A stretch of 64,000 nucleotides of DNA from an uncultured Acetatifactor sp. (GCA_910583845.1 CAJUAB010000001.1:124001-188000), one strand, 5' to 3'; shown: positions 1 through 8,592, counted from the stretch's first letter. Made by a program: numbers and translations. The notes: generated by a model from the letters alone, not told the origin.

Positions 1-1475
1 TTGACTTCCAGCAGCGGACGAAGCGTATTCAGCCAGTTAGCGTACAGGCTGGATGTCCACAGCGTATGGTTCTCCTTTCCCAGACCCTCTCTGAGAAGGT
101 TCATATTCTCCCCATATCCCTCATAACCCATGACTCCATTGTCCGTCAGAATATGTAGCGCCGTCTCACTTCCCAGCGCTGCCGGAACATCCAGAACACT
201 GGGGAGCGTCCGCCTGTCCCCCTCGCTGTTCGCCCCCACATTCTGATAGACCAGCTTCTGCATGATGGCGGCGTCAATCGTAAAGCGCTGGCCCATAAAA
301 CGAAAGCCCGAAATCACATTGTCCTGGCCGTCCTGAATGGGAATCGAATTGATCCGGGGAACGGAGAGGGAAGCCGTCAGCGCGCGGAAACGTTCAAATG
401 CCTCCTGATTCCCCACCAGATCCTCCAATGTGGCATGTTCTCCGTAAGCCTCACAGATCACCGGCACATACTCGCACACACCCAGATCATCACTGGCTCC
501 CGCGAAGAAAGAGGTCACGGCGTAGATGGCTTCCCACAGACTGTAGCTTGCCGTATCTTTGGCCAGAGCCATGGATATCAGAAGCGCGCTTCTGTCCAGA
601 TCTTCATTCTCCTGGGCAAAATGGATTCTGCCATACCACATCATCGCCTGAAAATACTGTTCCAGTTCTCTGTCGCCCTCATAGTAACCCCTTGGCGTAT
701 ACTGTGTATAGTCCTCATATCCTCCGGTGATCTGGGAAGTGTAAATTCCGTCCGCATGAGCGATATTCTCCAGCTCATAATGGACAATATCCTCCACCTC
801 CTTCTCGACTGCCGTCTCCTCATCCAGCAGCCTCGCTCCCACAGTGAAAAAAGCCAGATTGCGCTTTGCCGCGCTCTCCCATTCCGTGCCCTGCAGCTGC
901 CAGTACTGGGACGCGCTGCTCTCCAGCATCTGGCTGCTTAACTTTGCAAGGCCCTCCATCAGATATTCTTTCTCCACATTTTTGAGCAAATGGCTGAAAT
1001 ACAGATGGTAAGTGTGCATCATGGAGTCCACTGTCACAAAGCTCGGCAGCAGCATGTAGCGGTTTTCCTCGTATACCTCAAAGAACTCGCCCCCCGCGCT
1101 CCCGCTTACGACAAAGCCATTCTGGGCCAGCTTCTCCGCCATCCCGTCCGCCAGGTAAAACTGCCACAGATTATCCACATTGCTCAGATCCGGCATGATG
1201 GCATAGGGCTCCACACATGGAATCAGACTGCTCTCTCCTTCTGTCTCCATGTTTCCGGTAAGGGAGGGCCTGGAACAGACCGCGAACGTGTCCGGTACCT
1301 CAGGCGCTTCTGTGGTCTCTGTACCCTGCTCCCCACTCATATTGACCGGCGTATCCTCCCCGGACACGGACGGATCATTCCCGCCGCCCGGCAACTGGCC
1401 GGACGCGCCGCATGCTGTCATAATCACCATGACCGCCGTCAGCAACATCGCTGCCCACTTTCCCGTCTTCTTCAT
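1..1475 (-). CDS. DUF3160 family lipoprotein, 3' end outside window
   Basis: The reverse strand reads open from an ATG at 1475 to the left edge, giving about 491 codons without a stop. The N-terminus has a lysine start, a hydrophobic stretch and a lipobox ending MTAC (Cys22), so the product is probably a lipoprotein anchored outside the membrane. A Gly/Ser/Thr/Pro/Glu-rich linker follows, then a long helical domain with phrases such as 'VDSMMHTYHLYF' that I associate with the DUF3160 family. The biochemical function of that family is unknown to me. The start is supported by GGGAG a few bases upstream and by a good promoter further upstream. The C-terminus cannot be seen. Confidence 0.75.
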   Translation of the reverse strand, partial: MKKTGKWAAMLLTAVMVIMTACGASGQLPGGGNDPSVSGEDTPVNMSGEQGTETTEAPEVPDTFAVCSRPSLTGNMETEGESSLIPCVEPYAIMPDLSNVDNLWQFYLADGMAEKLAQNGFVVSGSAGGEFFEVYEENRYMLLPSFVTVDSMMHTYHLYFSHLLKNVEKEYLMEGLAKLSSQMLESSASQYWQLQGTEWESAAKRNLAFFTVGARLLDEETAVEKEVEDIVHYELENIAHADGIYTSQITGGYEDYTQYTPRGYYEGDRELEQYFQAMMWYGRIHFAQENEDLDRSALLISMALAKDTASYSLWEAIYAVTSFFAGASDDLGVCEYVPVICEAYGEHATLEDLVGNQEAFERFRALTASLSVPRINSIPIQDGQDNVISGFRFMGQRFTIDAAIMQKLVYQNVGANSEGDRRTLPSVLDVPAALGSETALHILTDNGVMGYEGYGENMNLLREGLGKENHTLWTSSLYANWLNTLRPLLEV

Positions 1476-1552
1476 ATAACTCCCATCTGTCCGCTTCTGC
1501 GGACTTACACAGCCTGCAATCCTCCAAACATATAAAGCGATTATTCAGGTAT

Positions 1553-1581
1553 ATTATATAATAGCACCTCCGCTAATGCAA
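1553..1581 (-). promoter_or_regulatory. promoter of the DUF3160 gene
   Basis: On the minus strand TTGCAT (1576-1581) and TATAAT (1553-1558) are separated by exactly 17 bases. The start codon lies about 78 bases downstream. This is a standard vegetative sigma-factor pattern. Confidence 0.6.
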
Positions 1582-1680
1582 GCAGAGATGCTACATATTA
1601 CTGAACCTCATTGTTTTACGCTTCTCAGAGCGTGACTGGAAATTGCTTTTCCTGGGACGCGCGCCATAATCCGTGGCAAA

Positions 1681-1712
1681 TTCAGGAGGCGCGACGGGCT
1701 ACGCCTCCTGAA
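1681..1712. other. stem-loop in the 1476-1795 intergenic region
   Basis: TTCAGGAGGCG (1681-1691) and CGCCTCCTGAA (1702-1712) form a perfect 11-bp stem with a 10-base loop. No T-run follows on either strand, so a classical terminator is doubtful. The rest of 1476-1795 holds the upstream promoter and no convincing gene. Confidence 0.5.
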
Positions 1713-1795
1713 TCCGGCGCAAATATCACACAAGGCGCAGCGGGCGGATTCTCTGGCTTATTTCCTGTTCATCATATCCCGTAGAATAAAGCCTC

Positions 1796-2623
1796 TTATA
1801 CGGTATAGTCAAATTTTCCTCCATGGACAGCCTGCTCCTGGACGGGCACTCTGGACCAGTCCACGTTCTGAATATTCTGTAGCAGTTCCTCCACCGTGGA
1901 ACCGGTGACGTGTACCCTCTGCACGGTGGAAGCCGTACCGTCCTCCATGGTCAGCTTTTCGGCGGCAAGACGCTCGGCCTCCTTCTTCTCCTCGGCCCGC
2001 TTCTCCGCCTTGGTCTCCGCCAGCTTCTCCGCGGCTTCCTTCTGCTGGGCTTTTCTCTTCTCCACCTTTTTGGCCAGACGGGTCTCAAACTCCTTCTGGG
2101 CTTTGGCCCTGTTGGTGGCCTGCTTGGAATGCAGATTGCTGTTTGCCTTCTCTATATCCGCAAAGAACTCCTTCACACCGTAGGGATCAATGGCTACGCC
2201 CAGGTGCAGCACATCGCCCTCCTCCAGCTGGACCTTCTCCTTCATTTCCTTAAGCTGTTCCACAGCCTCATCCAGCTGGTCCGTGTACTGCCTGCGCACC
2301 TCGGGATCTGACGCCATCTGCTCCAGTTCATCCGGGTCCAGCAATACGCCGAACTCCTTGGTGCTTCTGGCCAGATAGCCCGAAGCCTCCTCCGAGGATT
2401 CATATTTGGCAACGATAAAGTCCATATCCTTGTACTGTTTCTGGAGGTCCTTCAGCAATGCCTTGGCTGCGTCACTGAGTTCATTCGTGCCGGTCTTCCT
2501 GGCATTTCCGGTTCTCTGGGCGCTGCCTGTTTTGTTTGTCTTCTCCTCGTCTTTTTTCTTCTGGACGGCGCTGCTCATATAGCCTGCCTGCTGATACGCG
2601 CCGTAGCCGTTTACTCTGCTCAT
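1796..2623 (-). CDS. coiled-coil protein, DUF6033-like
   Basis: A 275-residue soluble protein of unknown function. It begins with 'MSRVNGYGAYQQAGYMSS', a Tyr/Gly/Gln-rich head, then a Lys/Glu/Thr-rich stretch. The C-terminal half has a very charged helical segment rich in Lys, Glu and Ala (residues about 175-235) that should form a coiled coil. There is no signal peptide or membrane segment. It resembles proteins labelled DUF6033 in Lachnospiraceae, but that assignment is from memory. The ATG at 2623 is preferred over an upstream in-frame ATG because AGAGGAACC sits just before it. A perfect palindrome lies upstream and may be its operator. Confidence 0.6.
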   Translation of the reverse strand: MSRVNGYGAYQQAGYMSSAVQKKKDEEKTNKTGSAQRTGNARKTGTNELSDAAKALLKDLQKQYKDMDFIVAKYESSEEASGYLARSTKEFGVLLDPDELEQMASDPEVRRQYTDQLDEAVEQLKEMKEKVQLEEGDVLHLGVAIDPYGVKEFFADIEKANSNLHSKQATNRAKAQKEFETRLAKKVEKRKAQQKEAAEKLAETKAEKRAEEKKEAERLAAEKLTMEDGTASTVQRVHVTGSTVEELLQNIQNVDWSRVPVQEQAVHGGKFDYTV

Positions 2624-2742
2624 GGTTCCTCTTTTCTGCGCCGCTTTGGTCTCCAGGCTTGTGAATGCGGCGCCGACACAAGCCTGAGGAGAAATCACCC
2701 GGAAGTCGGTTTGTAACATTCTCCTGCACTCCGTTGCAATTT

Positions 2743-2762
2743 ATCGTAAATCCATTTACGAT
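2743..2762. promoter_or_regulatory. 20-bp perfect palindrome, possible operator
   Basis: ATCGTAAATCCATTTACGAT is a perfect inverted repeat with 9-bp arms and a 2-base centre, about 120 bases upstream of the start at 2623. Its size and symmetry suit a dimeric repressor. I cannot name the regulator. I see no gene between 2624 and 2917. Confidence 0.4.
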
Positions 2763-2917
2763 CAAATCTGAAAACTTCGGCGCTGCCGCCGGCTGTACAG
2801 CATTCTCCGCTGACCGGCACCGCCGCAGGCCTGTTTACTCTGTCTTTTATATCGGCTGTTTTCACAGCAAATTTTACCATGTGCAGAGGAAGAATATAGT
2901 CGTTTGATGCAGTTCGC

Positions 2918-3790
2918 TTACTCCCACAGACACATCTGCTCTCCTGCCTGCTTATCTTCAAATGTATGCAGATAGGAAAAAATCTGCCCGTTATCATGGA
3001 CGATCCCATGACTGTCACATTTCTGGTGGAACAGCTTCATCAGCGTCCGGCTGCGGGGGCTGGGAATCTCATACCTGTATCCGTATCGCCGGATGTATTT
3101 CTCTTTCAGACCGGGAAACAGCCTGTCCAGCTGGCTGTAAAAGTACTCCCTGTTCCCCTCCCGCAGTGTAAGCCCCATGCCGAAGCAGATCACACCGTAG
3201 ACTTTGGCCTCTATACACATGTCCAGAATGCCGTTTATATTTTCCTCCGTGTCATTGATAAAAGGAAGAATCGGGGAAAGCCACACTACCGTGGGAATCC
3301 CCTTATCCCGCATTCTCTCCAGCACCGCGAAGCGTTCCCGGGTGGTGGATACGTTCGGCTCCAGCTTTTTGCATAATTCCTCGTCGGCTGTGGTCAAGGT
3401 CATCTGCACTACACATTTGGACCGCCGGTTGATCTCCTGCAGCAAGTCCAGGTCCCGCAGAACGCGGTCCGATTTTGTCTGCACGGTGACGCCGAAGCCA
3501 TACCGCTGTATAAGGACAAGGGCCTTTCGCATATTCTGAAGCTCCAGCTCCGCCGGAATGTAAGGGTCCGTCATGGCCCCTGTGCCGATCATGCACTTTT
3601 TTCGCTTGCGCCGCAGGGTGTCCTCCAGCAATTCAATGGCATTCTCCTTTACCTCTATATCCTCAAAATCATGATGCATCTGATAGCATCTGCTTCTGGA
3701 ATCACAGTAAATGCATCCGTGGGAGCAGCCCCGGTACAGATTCATCCCGTTCTGCGCCGACAGGATTCCCTTCGCTTTCACATAGTGCAT
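2918..3790 (-). CDS. SPL-family radical SAM protein
   Basis: A 290-residue radical S-adenosylmethionine enzyme. The [4Fe-4S] cluster motif is Cys22-x3-Cys26-x2-Cys29 in 'YRGCSHGCIYCDSR', close to the N-terminus as in spore photoproduct lyase-like (SPL) and Rv2578c-like proteins. It continues with 'MTDPYIPAELE' and 'VTVQTKSDRVLRDLDLL', which I recognise from that family. The substrate is unknown, and it is shorter than true spore photoproduct lyase. The start follows AGGAGG. It is the last gene of a probable operon, 12 bases after the WYL regulator. Confidence 0.8.
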   Translation of the reverse strand: MHYVKAKGILSAQNGMNLYRGCSHGCIYCDSRSRCYQMHHDFEDIEVKENAIELLEDTLRRKRKKCMIGTGAMTDPYIPAELELQNMRKALVLIQRYGFGVTVQTKSDRVLRDLDLLQEINRRSKCVVQMTLTTADEELCKKLEPNVSTTRERFAVLERMRDKGIPTVVWLSPILPFINDTEENINGILDMCIEAKVYGVICFGMGLTLREGNREYFYSQLDRLFPGLKEKYIRRYGYRYEIPSPRSRTLMKLFHQKCDSHGIVHDNGQIFSYLHTFEDKQAGEQMCLWE

Positions 3791-3802
3791 GGCCCCTCCT
3801 GT

Positions 3803-4747
3803 TCATGCCCTTCCGGTGTCTTTATCGGCCGGAAATGGGTCTTCCCCTCTGTTTTTCTCATAGATTTCCCTGGCCTGCGCCGCCAGTATGTCCCGCAGAT
3901 ACACCGGACTGACCACCTGGACCTGCGCTCCGAAGGACAAAAGAAAACCCGTCAGCCACGCGTCCTGCGGCATATGTGCCGTCACAAGCAAATCTCCGTT
4001 TTCCTGTTCCTCAATATGGTTTCTGTCAAATTCATCATAAACCCGGTACGCCGCCTCCCGGGCAAATCGAAGCACAACAGGAGGAATCTCCCATCCGGGA
4101 GCATTTTTTCCCTCCAAAGAATCCGGATAGGGAACGGGAACAAACTCTTCCTCCAGAAGTTCCCATCTGATGATACGGCTCAGCTTAAAAAGCCGGAAAT
4201 CCTTTTTCTCCGTGCAGTAGGCCTTTACATACCAGGATCTTGATTTATACAAAAGTTTCAGGGGATGGATCTTCCTGCTGCTCTCCGCCTTGTACGCGCC
4301 CACATAACTGATTCGCACACATTTGTGACAGAGCACAGCACTCCTTAAGACCTCGAACTTCTCATTGTCCTGGGTGATTTCACCCCATCTGGAGAAATCC
4401 ACCTCATACCAGTTGTCAAAAGAAGTCCGGAAAAGCGCGGACAATTTTTCCAGCGTGGCTCTGTCACAGGTGTTTCCCGTGGCGGAGAGACTCTGCAATG
4501 CGGCCAGAATGTCAGCTCTCTCCTTCTCCGACAGAATCGCCCGGTCCAGCACAAAGCCATCCAGCAGTGATATGCCGCCGTTTCTTCCCGTCTCCGCATA
4601 GACCGGGATTCCGGCCCCGCTCAGTGCGTCGATGTCCCGATAGATGGTTCTCACGGACACCTCGAATTTTTCGGCCAGTTCCGCTGCGGTAACCTGCCCC
4701 CTGTTCAACAGATAATATACAATCTTAAACAGCCTGCTCTCCTGCAT
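3803..4747 (-). CDS. YafY-type HTH/WYL-domain transcriptional regulator
   Basis: A 314-residue transcription factor. Residues 1-60 form a DeoR/HTH_11-type winged helix ('VTAAELAEKFEVSVRTIYRDIDALSGAGIPVYAE'-like order, including the typical RTIYRDIDAL recognition region). Residues about 135-205 form a WYL-type domain ('HPLKLLYKSRSWYVKAYC' core), which in this family binds small ligands or nucleic acid. A C-terminal WCX-like extension follows. The ribosome site GGAGAGG precedes the ATG. It sits 39 bases after the ClbS-like gene and 12 bases before the radical SAM gene, so it probably regulates this three-gene operon. Confidence 0.85.
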   Translation of the reverse strand: MQESRLFKIVYYLLNRGQVTAAELAEKFEVSVRTIYRDIDALSGAGIPVYAETGRNGGISLLDGFVLDRAILSEKERADILAALQSLSATGNTCDRATLEKLSALFRTSFDNWYEVDFSRWGEITQDNEKFEVLRSAVLCHKCVRISYVGAYKAESSRKIHPLKLLYKSRSWYVKAYCTEKKDFRLFKLSRIIRWELLEEEFVPVPYPDSLEGKNAPGWEIPPVVLRFAREAAYRVYDEFDRNHIEEQENGDLLVTAHMPQDAWLTGFLLSFGAQVQVVSPVYLRDILAAQAREIYEKNRGEDPFPADKDTGRA

Positions 4748-4786
4748 GGACGGCCTCTCCTCCCGATTTATCCTTTTCCGGCACTC

Positions 4787-5341
4787 TTATCTGTCCGATT
4801 CCGGCTCCTTGCAGTTCTTTCTGTGAGCCTTCAGCTTCTTTATGGCCCAGTCATAATGACTGGACAGATTAGCCGAAAAGAAAGAGCCCAGCGCGCTGTT
4901 GCCTGCCCACGGAATCACGCCCTTTTCAAACAATTCCCTGTCGGTAAAGGTCTCTGCCAGCGCCACCGAGTCCCGGTGGGACTCATCCAGCAATTCCTTC
5001 GCCTCCTCCAAAGTGGTATTCTGATGCTTCTTCCAGATTTCCACATTCATTGTCCCATAGGTTTTCCAGTTATAGGGGGCGGGCAGAAAGGGCTTGTTCT
5101 CCCCCTTTCGGTTTGCCGCCACCCAGTCCAGCAGCAGGCGGTGCCATTCATACAGGTGGATCAGCACATCCCGCAGATTCTTGTCCCGCCCCCAGTGGGC
5201 CTGGGTTTTGGATTTCATTTTGGTAAAGTCAAAGACGGTGTCCAGTTCTCTCTCCGTCAGCGAGGAGATCAACGTATTCAGTTCCTCGTATTTTTCCGCT
5301 GCCGCCTGAATCAATTCTGCTTTTGTTGTCGGTCTTGCCAT
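4787..5341 (-). CDS. ClbS/DfsB family four-helix-bundle protein
   Basis: A 184-residue cytosolic protein starting 'MARPTTKAELIQAAAEKYEE', the characteristic opening of the ClbS/DfsB family. A conserved His/Trp-containing bundle follows ('LIHLYEWHRLLLDWV', 'PAPYNWKTYGTMN'). ClbS is a hydrolase that protects against colibactin; most homologues have no known substrate. No biosynthetic cluster is visible nearby, so a general protective role is only a guess. The start follows AAGGAG. It is the first gene of the operon with the WYL regulator and the SPL protein. Confidence 0.8.
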   Translation of the reverse strand: MARPTTKAELIQAAAEKYEELNTLISSLTERELDTVFDFTKMKSKTQAHWGRDKNLRDVLIHLYEWHRLLLDWVAANRKGENKPFLPAPYNWKTYGTMNVEIWKKHQNTTLEEAKELLDESHRDSVALAETFTDRELFEKGVIPWAGNSALGSFFSANLSSHYDWAIKKLKAHRKNCKEPESDR

Positions 5342-5720
5342 GTCATTCTCTCCTTATCTGATTTTTCCACATCCATCCGCCGCATGCTATGGCGATCTGA
5401 TCTCGCAGGTACGCTGTATTATCTGACAGTGTGGTTTCAGCCCCGGGGTGTTTTGCGATTTGCAGAATCCCGCCGGGCTTTCATTGAAAACATACCTCTG
5501 CATGCCTGTTCAGAAGTCTTGCTTTCAGACTTTTCTCCAGCATAACATGGAATTCCTGACACCTTATGTCATATTTTTCTTAAATTATCCGATATCAATT
5601 CATGATCATTCTCCCGTCCCGGAAACTGGAAATCAGACTGCATCGCCGTGCGGACGGTCATCTCCTTCTTATTATAAGTCGTGTTCTCCCGTCCGACCTG
5701 CCCGATCAACGGGAAATCCG
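5342..5720. other. intergenic region, no supported gene
   Basis: The 379 bases between the ClbS-like gene and the small membrane protein contain only short open frames without a ribosome site or recognisable sequence. I see no clear terminator or repeat. The ClbS operon promoter must lie at its left end, but no strong -35/-10 pair stands out. Confidence 0.4.
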
Positions 5721-6170
5721 TTATACAATAAAATTCACCACTCCGTATAGCAAATGGCAGATTGTAAAGAGCAAAATCGGAAGCACTGCAATTCTGTTCT
5801 TTCGATCAAGAGCAAAAAACAGGAAAGCCAGACATGGCAAAACCGTCAACCCCAAAATGACCGCCGCGTTTACCACACCGGCATAATAAACCATCCAGCT
5901 TATAAAATACAGTAAACAGCACCCTGCCGAAATAATCACATAAGAAGATATGTGCATTTTTTCGCTTTCTCTGTTTTTTATCATACATAAAGCGGCTATC
6001 ATCAATACCTGACAGACCGAAGCTACGGTATCTATTGCTTCCGTAGTTGAATTTGTTCTTAAAACATCGTTTGGTGCAGGGACAGCAAACCAGATCAAAT
6101 TTGGTATCATAACGATCAGAAACAGCACGAACCCACTGATGTCAAAGCCCAGCCTGTATTTTTTGAGCAT
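5721..6170 (-). CDS. small multi-pass membrane protein
   Basis: A 149-residue protein of unknown function with about five hydrophobic segments (residues roughly 12-33, 48-63, 76-97, 101-120 and 127-147). The loops contain Arg/Lys-rich turns ('KNRESEKMH', 'DRKNRIAV'), as expected for an inner-membrane protein. No catalytic motif is visible. GGAGGTAGTAAG precedes the ATG. The antitoxin gene ends about 100 bases upstream on the same strand. Confidence 0.6.
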   Translation of the reverse strand: MLKKYRLGFDISGFVLFLIVMIPNLIWFAVPAPNDVLRTNSTTEAIDTVASVCQVLMIAALCMIKNRESEKMHISSYVIISAGCCLLYFISWMVYYAGVVNAAVILGLTVLPCLAFLFFALDRKNRIAVLPILLFTICHLLYGVVNFIV

Positions 6171-6271
6171 CTTACTACCTCCGCAAATCCCGATTTATCG
6201 GTTTGTACTGGATGAAATTATACCATACCCGATCACGAAAAAGCAATCCCCGTTCTACCGCCAGGGACGCG

Positions 6272-6454
6272 TCAGGGGTTTTCAAGCTCGTTCATCAGCC
6301 GGATGGTTGCCTGTGTTTTTTCATAGTCCTGTATGTCAATAATTGCATAGCGCCCCCGGCCGTTTTTCGTCAGGAAAACGGGAGCGCCTACTGCTACATC
6401 ATGCAGTACCTCGCTGTAATTTCGCAGATCGGAAATCGGTTTAATGTTTGGCAT
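6272..6454 (-). CDS. Phd/YefM-type antitoxin, apparently orphan
   Basis: A 60-residue protein starting 'MPNIKPISDLRNYSEVLH' and containing 'GAPVFLTKNGRGRYAIID', the classic N-terminal DNA-binding domain of Phd/YefM antitoxins. AAGGAG precedes the ATG, so this start is preferred over one 12 codons upstream. It stops soon after the DNA-binding domain ('LMNELENP'), where homologues usually carry a longer toxin-binding tail. No RelE, ParE or Doc-like toxin gene adjoins it. It may be a remnant or act in trans. Confidence 0.7.
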   Translation of the reverse strand: MPNIKPISDLRNYSEVLHDVAVGAPVFLTKNGRGRYAIIDIQDYEKTQATIRLMNELENP

Positions 6455-6553
6455 AAGTTTCAGCTCCTTTCCGCCATCAGTATAACCCAATCTGCTGTAA
6501 AATTCAGCAGCAAAATTTACAACACATGACCGGAGCCGGTGTAGGTCGATTTC

Positions 6554-7918
6554 TTATGCTTCATTTGGCGTTTCGGTTTTCTGTATGCTTAATTTTTTGT
6601 ATGTGTTGACATACAAAACAGCCGCAAGCAATATCGAAAGAATGTCGGCTACCGGCTGCGCCCAAACTAACCCGGTAAGTCCTAAGACTGCTTTCAGAAT
6701 GAACAGGACGGGAATGAAAATGATTCCCTGTCTGCTCAAATTGATAACCAGCGAAGCTGTGGCTGTTCCCATAGCTTGTAAAGCGTTGGTAAGGACATAG
6801 AACACACCGAAAATGGGACTCGTTGTAAGTAAGATTTTCGCAAACTGGACGGCGTAATCAAAGGCTGTCACATCAGCTAAAAATGCACTGACAATTTGGT
6901 TTGTAAACAAGTAGCAGATAACGGTCAAGACAACGCCTAAAATGAAGGAAAAAATGAAAGAGAACTTAAACACGTCCTTGAACCGTTTCCATAGCTTTGC
7001 GCCTACACAATATCCCAACAGAGGCTGTACGCCCTGCCCCAGCCCAATACATACCATGCCTGTTATCGTTACAACTTTCATCGCAACACCCATTCCGGCA
7101 ATCGCCATATCGCCGTATTCTGCCATTTGGCTGTTGATAATGATTTGTGAAACGCTCATCAGCATAGAGCCTAATGCGGCGGGTACGCCAATGGCAAGCA
7201 CACTGCTGCAAACCTTTTCCCTTAAGGTAAAATCTTTCAGCCGGACACTAAGGCTTGATTTTCCACGGAGAAAATAGGAAATGTAATATCCTGCCCCGAA
7301 CACGTTCCCGATCACGGTGGCAATAGCAGCCCCGGCGATATTCCACCCAAAACCTAAAATCATAATGGGGTCAAGAACTACGTTCAGCAGGTTTCCTAAA
7401 AGCTGCCCCATACAAGCCCGCCCCGATTCTCCCTCTGTACGGATTACATTGGCGTAACAGTTGGAGATCAGCACAAAAGGCCCGCTGCATACAACAATCA
7501 TCAGATAGGTTTTCGCTAAATCCCATGTATCGGAGCTTGCCCCGATAAGGGAAAGTATCTGCTCCATAAAAATCAAGAACAGAGCCGCCATAACCACACC
7601 CACAATCACGCAGCCCCACATACAGAAAGAGCATACTTTCTTTGCATAGTCCTTTCTTCCCTCTCCCAACGCACGGGAGATAACCGAAGTGCCGCCCATT
7701 CCGAACACGGTTCCTACTGCCATAAATATCAGAAATACAGGCGTTGCAAGGGAAACTGCTGCAACCTGTAATGCATCATGAGTCTGACCGATAAAGAATG
7801 TATCAGCCAGATTGTAGACTAATACCATAAGCATAGCCGCCATAGCGGGCAGGGCGTTCTTGAATACTGCTTTGTGTACGGGCATTGATTCAAATACTTC
7901 CAGTGATTTCTGTTCCAT
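6554..7918 (-). CDS. MATE family multidrug efflux transporter
   Basis: A 454-residue inner-membrane protein with about 12 transmembrane helices in two homologous halves, as expected for MATE cation-coupled drug/sodium antiporters. Typical phrases are 'NLADTFFIGQ', 'GTSVISRALGEGR', 'GFGWNIAGAAIATVIGN' and 'LGYCVGAKLWKR'. The start at 7918 follows AAGGAGG; an in-frame ATG 30 codons upstream lacks a site. It lies downstream of and in the same direction as the MarR gene, and both carry the same 13-base operator-like sequence, so MarR probably controls it. The exported substrate is unknown. Confidence 0.9.
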   Translation of the reverse strand: MEQKSLEVFESMPVHKAVFKNALPAMAAMLMVLVYNLADTFFIGQTHDALQVAAVSLATPVFLIFMAVGTVFGMGGTSVISRALGEGRKDYAKKVCSFCMWGCVIVGVVMAALFLIFMEQILSLIGASSDTWDLAKTYLMIVVCSGPFVLISNCYANVIRTEGESGRACMGQLLGNLLNVVLDPIMILGFGWNIAGAAIATVIGNVFGAGYYISYFLRGKSSLSVRLKDFTLREKVCSSVLAIGVPAALGSMLMSVSQIIINSQMAEYGDMAIAGMGVAMKVVTITGMVCIGLGQGVQPLLGYCVGAKLWKRFKDVFKFSFIFSFILGVVLTVICYLFTNQIVSAFLADVTAFDYAVQFAKILLTTSPIFGVFYVLTNALQAMGTATASLVINLSRQGIIFIPVLFILKAVLGLTGLVWAQPVADILSILLAAVLYVNTYKKLSIQKTETPNEA

Positions 7919-7941
7919 AAGTTTTCCTCCTTGTATGCTTT

Positions 7942-7954
7942 TCAAAAGCAAGCT
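7942..7954 (-). promoter_or_regulatory. MarR operator-like site before the MATE gene
   Basis: The 13-mer TCAAAAGCAAGCT (plus-strand reading) is identical to the core of the MarR promoter operator at 8560-8572. It is followed after a short gap by TTGGCTTTT, giving an imperfect inverted repeat. It lies 24 bases before the MATE start codon. A more degenerate copy is visible around 8040-8056. Confidence 0.5.
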
Positions 7955-8065
7955 ATTGAATTGGCTTTTATAAATACCCGCTTTATGACGGGTTTCTATC
8001 AACGGCAATCCTCTTTTTGATTCTTCATCAGCCTTTTATGAAAGCACGCTATCAATTTGTTTGGG

Positions 8066-8097
8066 ATAAATGCCCGCAGGCCTGGGCGGGCATTTAT
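8066..8097. terminator. strong stem-loop at the end of the MarR gene
   Basis: ATAAATGCCCGC (8066-8077) and GCGGGCATTTAT (8086-8097) form a perfect 12-bp stem with an 8-base loop, overlapping the MarR stop codon. No long T-run follows, so termination may be partial, allowing some read-through into the MATE gene. Confidence 0.45.
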
Positions 8098-8519
8098 TTC
8101 ATGTTCTCGTATATCCTTTGGAGCAGACTGTGAAACGTAGTCTGTTCTTCTTCAGATAGTCCGTGAAACATGGTTTGTTCCACTTTTCTGCTATTCTGTA
8201 TAGCGTCCTGGCAGCATTTTTCACCTGCCGGGGTAATTCGGACAAGTTTCATTCGCTTGTCGTTTGGGTCGGTAAAACAGTCAACCAGTTTCTTTAATGC
8301 AAGTCTGTTTACGATTCCGGCACAAGTGGATTGTGCTACCCCTAAAATGCGTTCCAGTTCTTTGAATGAGCAGGTCTTTTCGTCTTTTTCGTTCAGTGAC
8401 AGCAGTACCCATACTTGAACCATAGTCAAGTCGTTCTGACGCAAGGAATTATTTGCCTGTCTTTCGATTGCGTCATGGAGCTGTTTTATGAGTTGCCCGC
8501 TGGTGGGGTTGTCGTTCAA
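8094..8519 (-). CDS. MarR family transcriptional regulator
   Basis: A winged-helix regulator of 141 residues using the TTG at 8519, or 149 if the ATG at 8543 is used. The TTG is preferred: GGAGGTG lies five bases upstream of it, while the ATG would sit at about the transcription start predicted from the TATGAT box. MarR features are 'LGVAQSTCAGIVNRLALKKLVDC' (recognition helix) and 'DPNDKRMKLVRITPAGEK' (wing). MarR proteins act as dimers and often repress drug exporters until a ligand binds. Its promoter contains an inverted repeat that recurs before the MATE gene. Confidence 0.85.
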   Translation of the reverse strand: MNDNPTSGQLIKQLHDAIERQANNSLRQNDLTMVQVWVLLSLNEKDEKTCSFKELERILGVAQSTCAGIVNRLALKKLVDCFTDPNDKRMKLVRITPAGEKCCQDAIQNSRKVEQTMFHGLSEEEQTTFHSLLQRIYENMK

Positions 8520-8548
8520 TTCAACACCTCCTTTCCCTTTCATGAGGT

Positions 8549-8592
8549 ATCATAGCATATCAAAAGCAAGCTGTCAATACCTTGCTTTTGAT
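8549..8592 (-). promoter_or_regulatory. marR promoter with 12-bp inverted-repeat operator
   Basis: On the minus strand TTGACA (8572-8577) and TATGAT (8549-8554) are 17 bases apart. ATCAAAAGCAAG (8559-8570) and CTTGCTTTTGAT (8581-8592) are perfect inverted arms separated by 10 bases. One arm lies in the -10/-35 spacer and the other just upstream of the -35. This position suits autorepression by MarR. Confidence 0.75.

Noticed and set aside
5602..5886. 94-residue plus-strand ORF
   Set aside because: No ribosome site, basic low-information sequence, and it runs antisense into the supported membrane protein gene.
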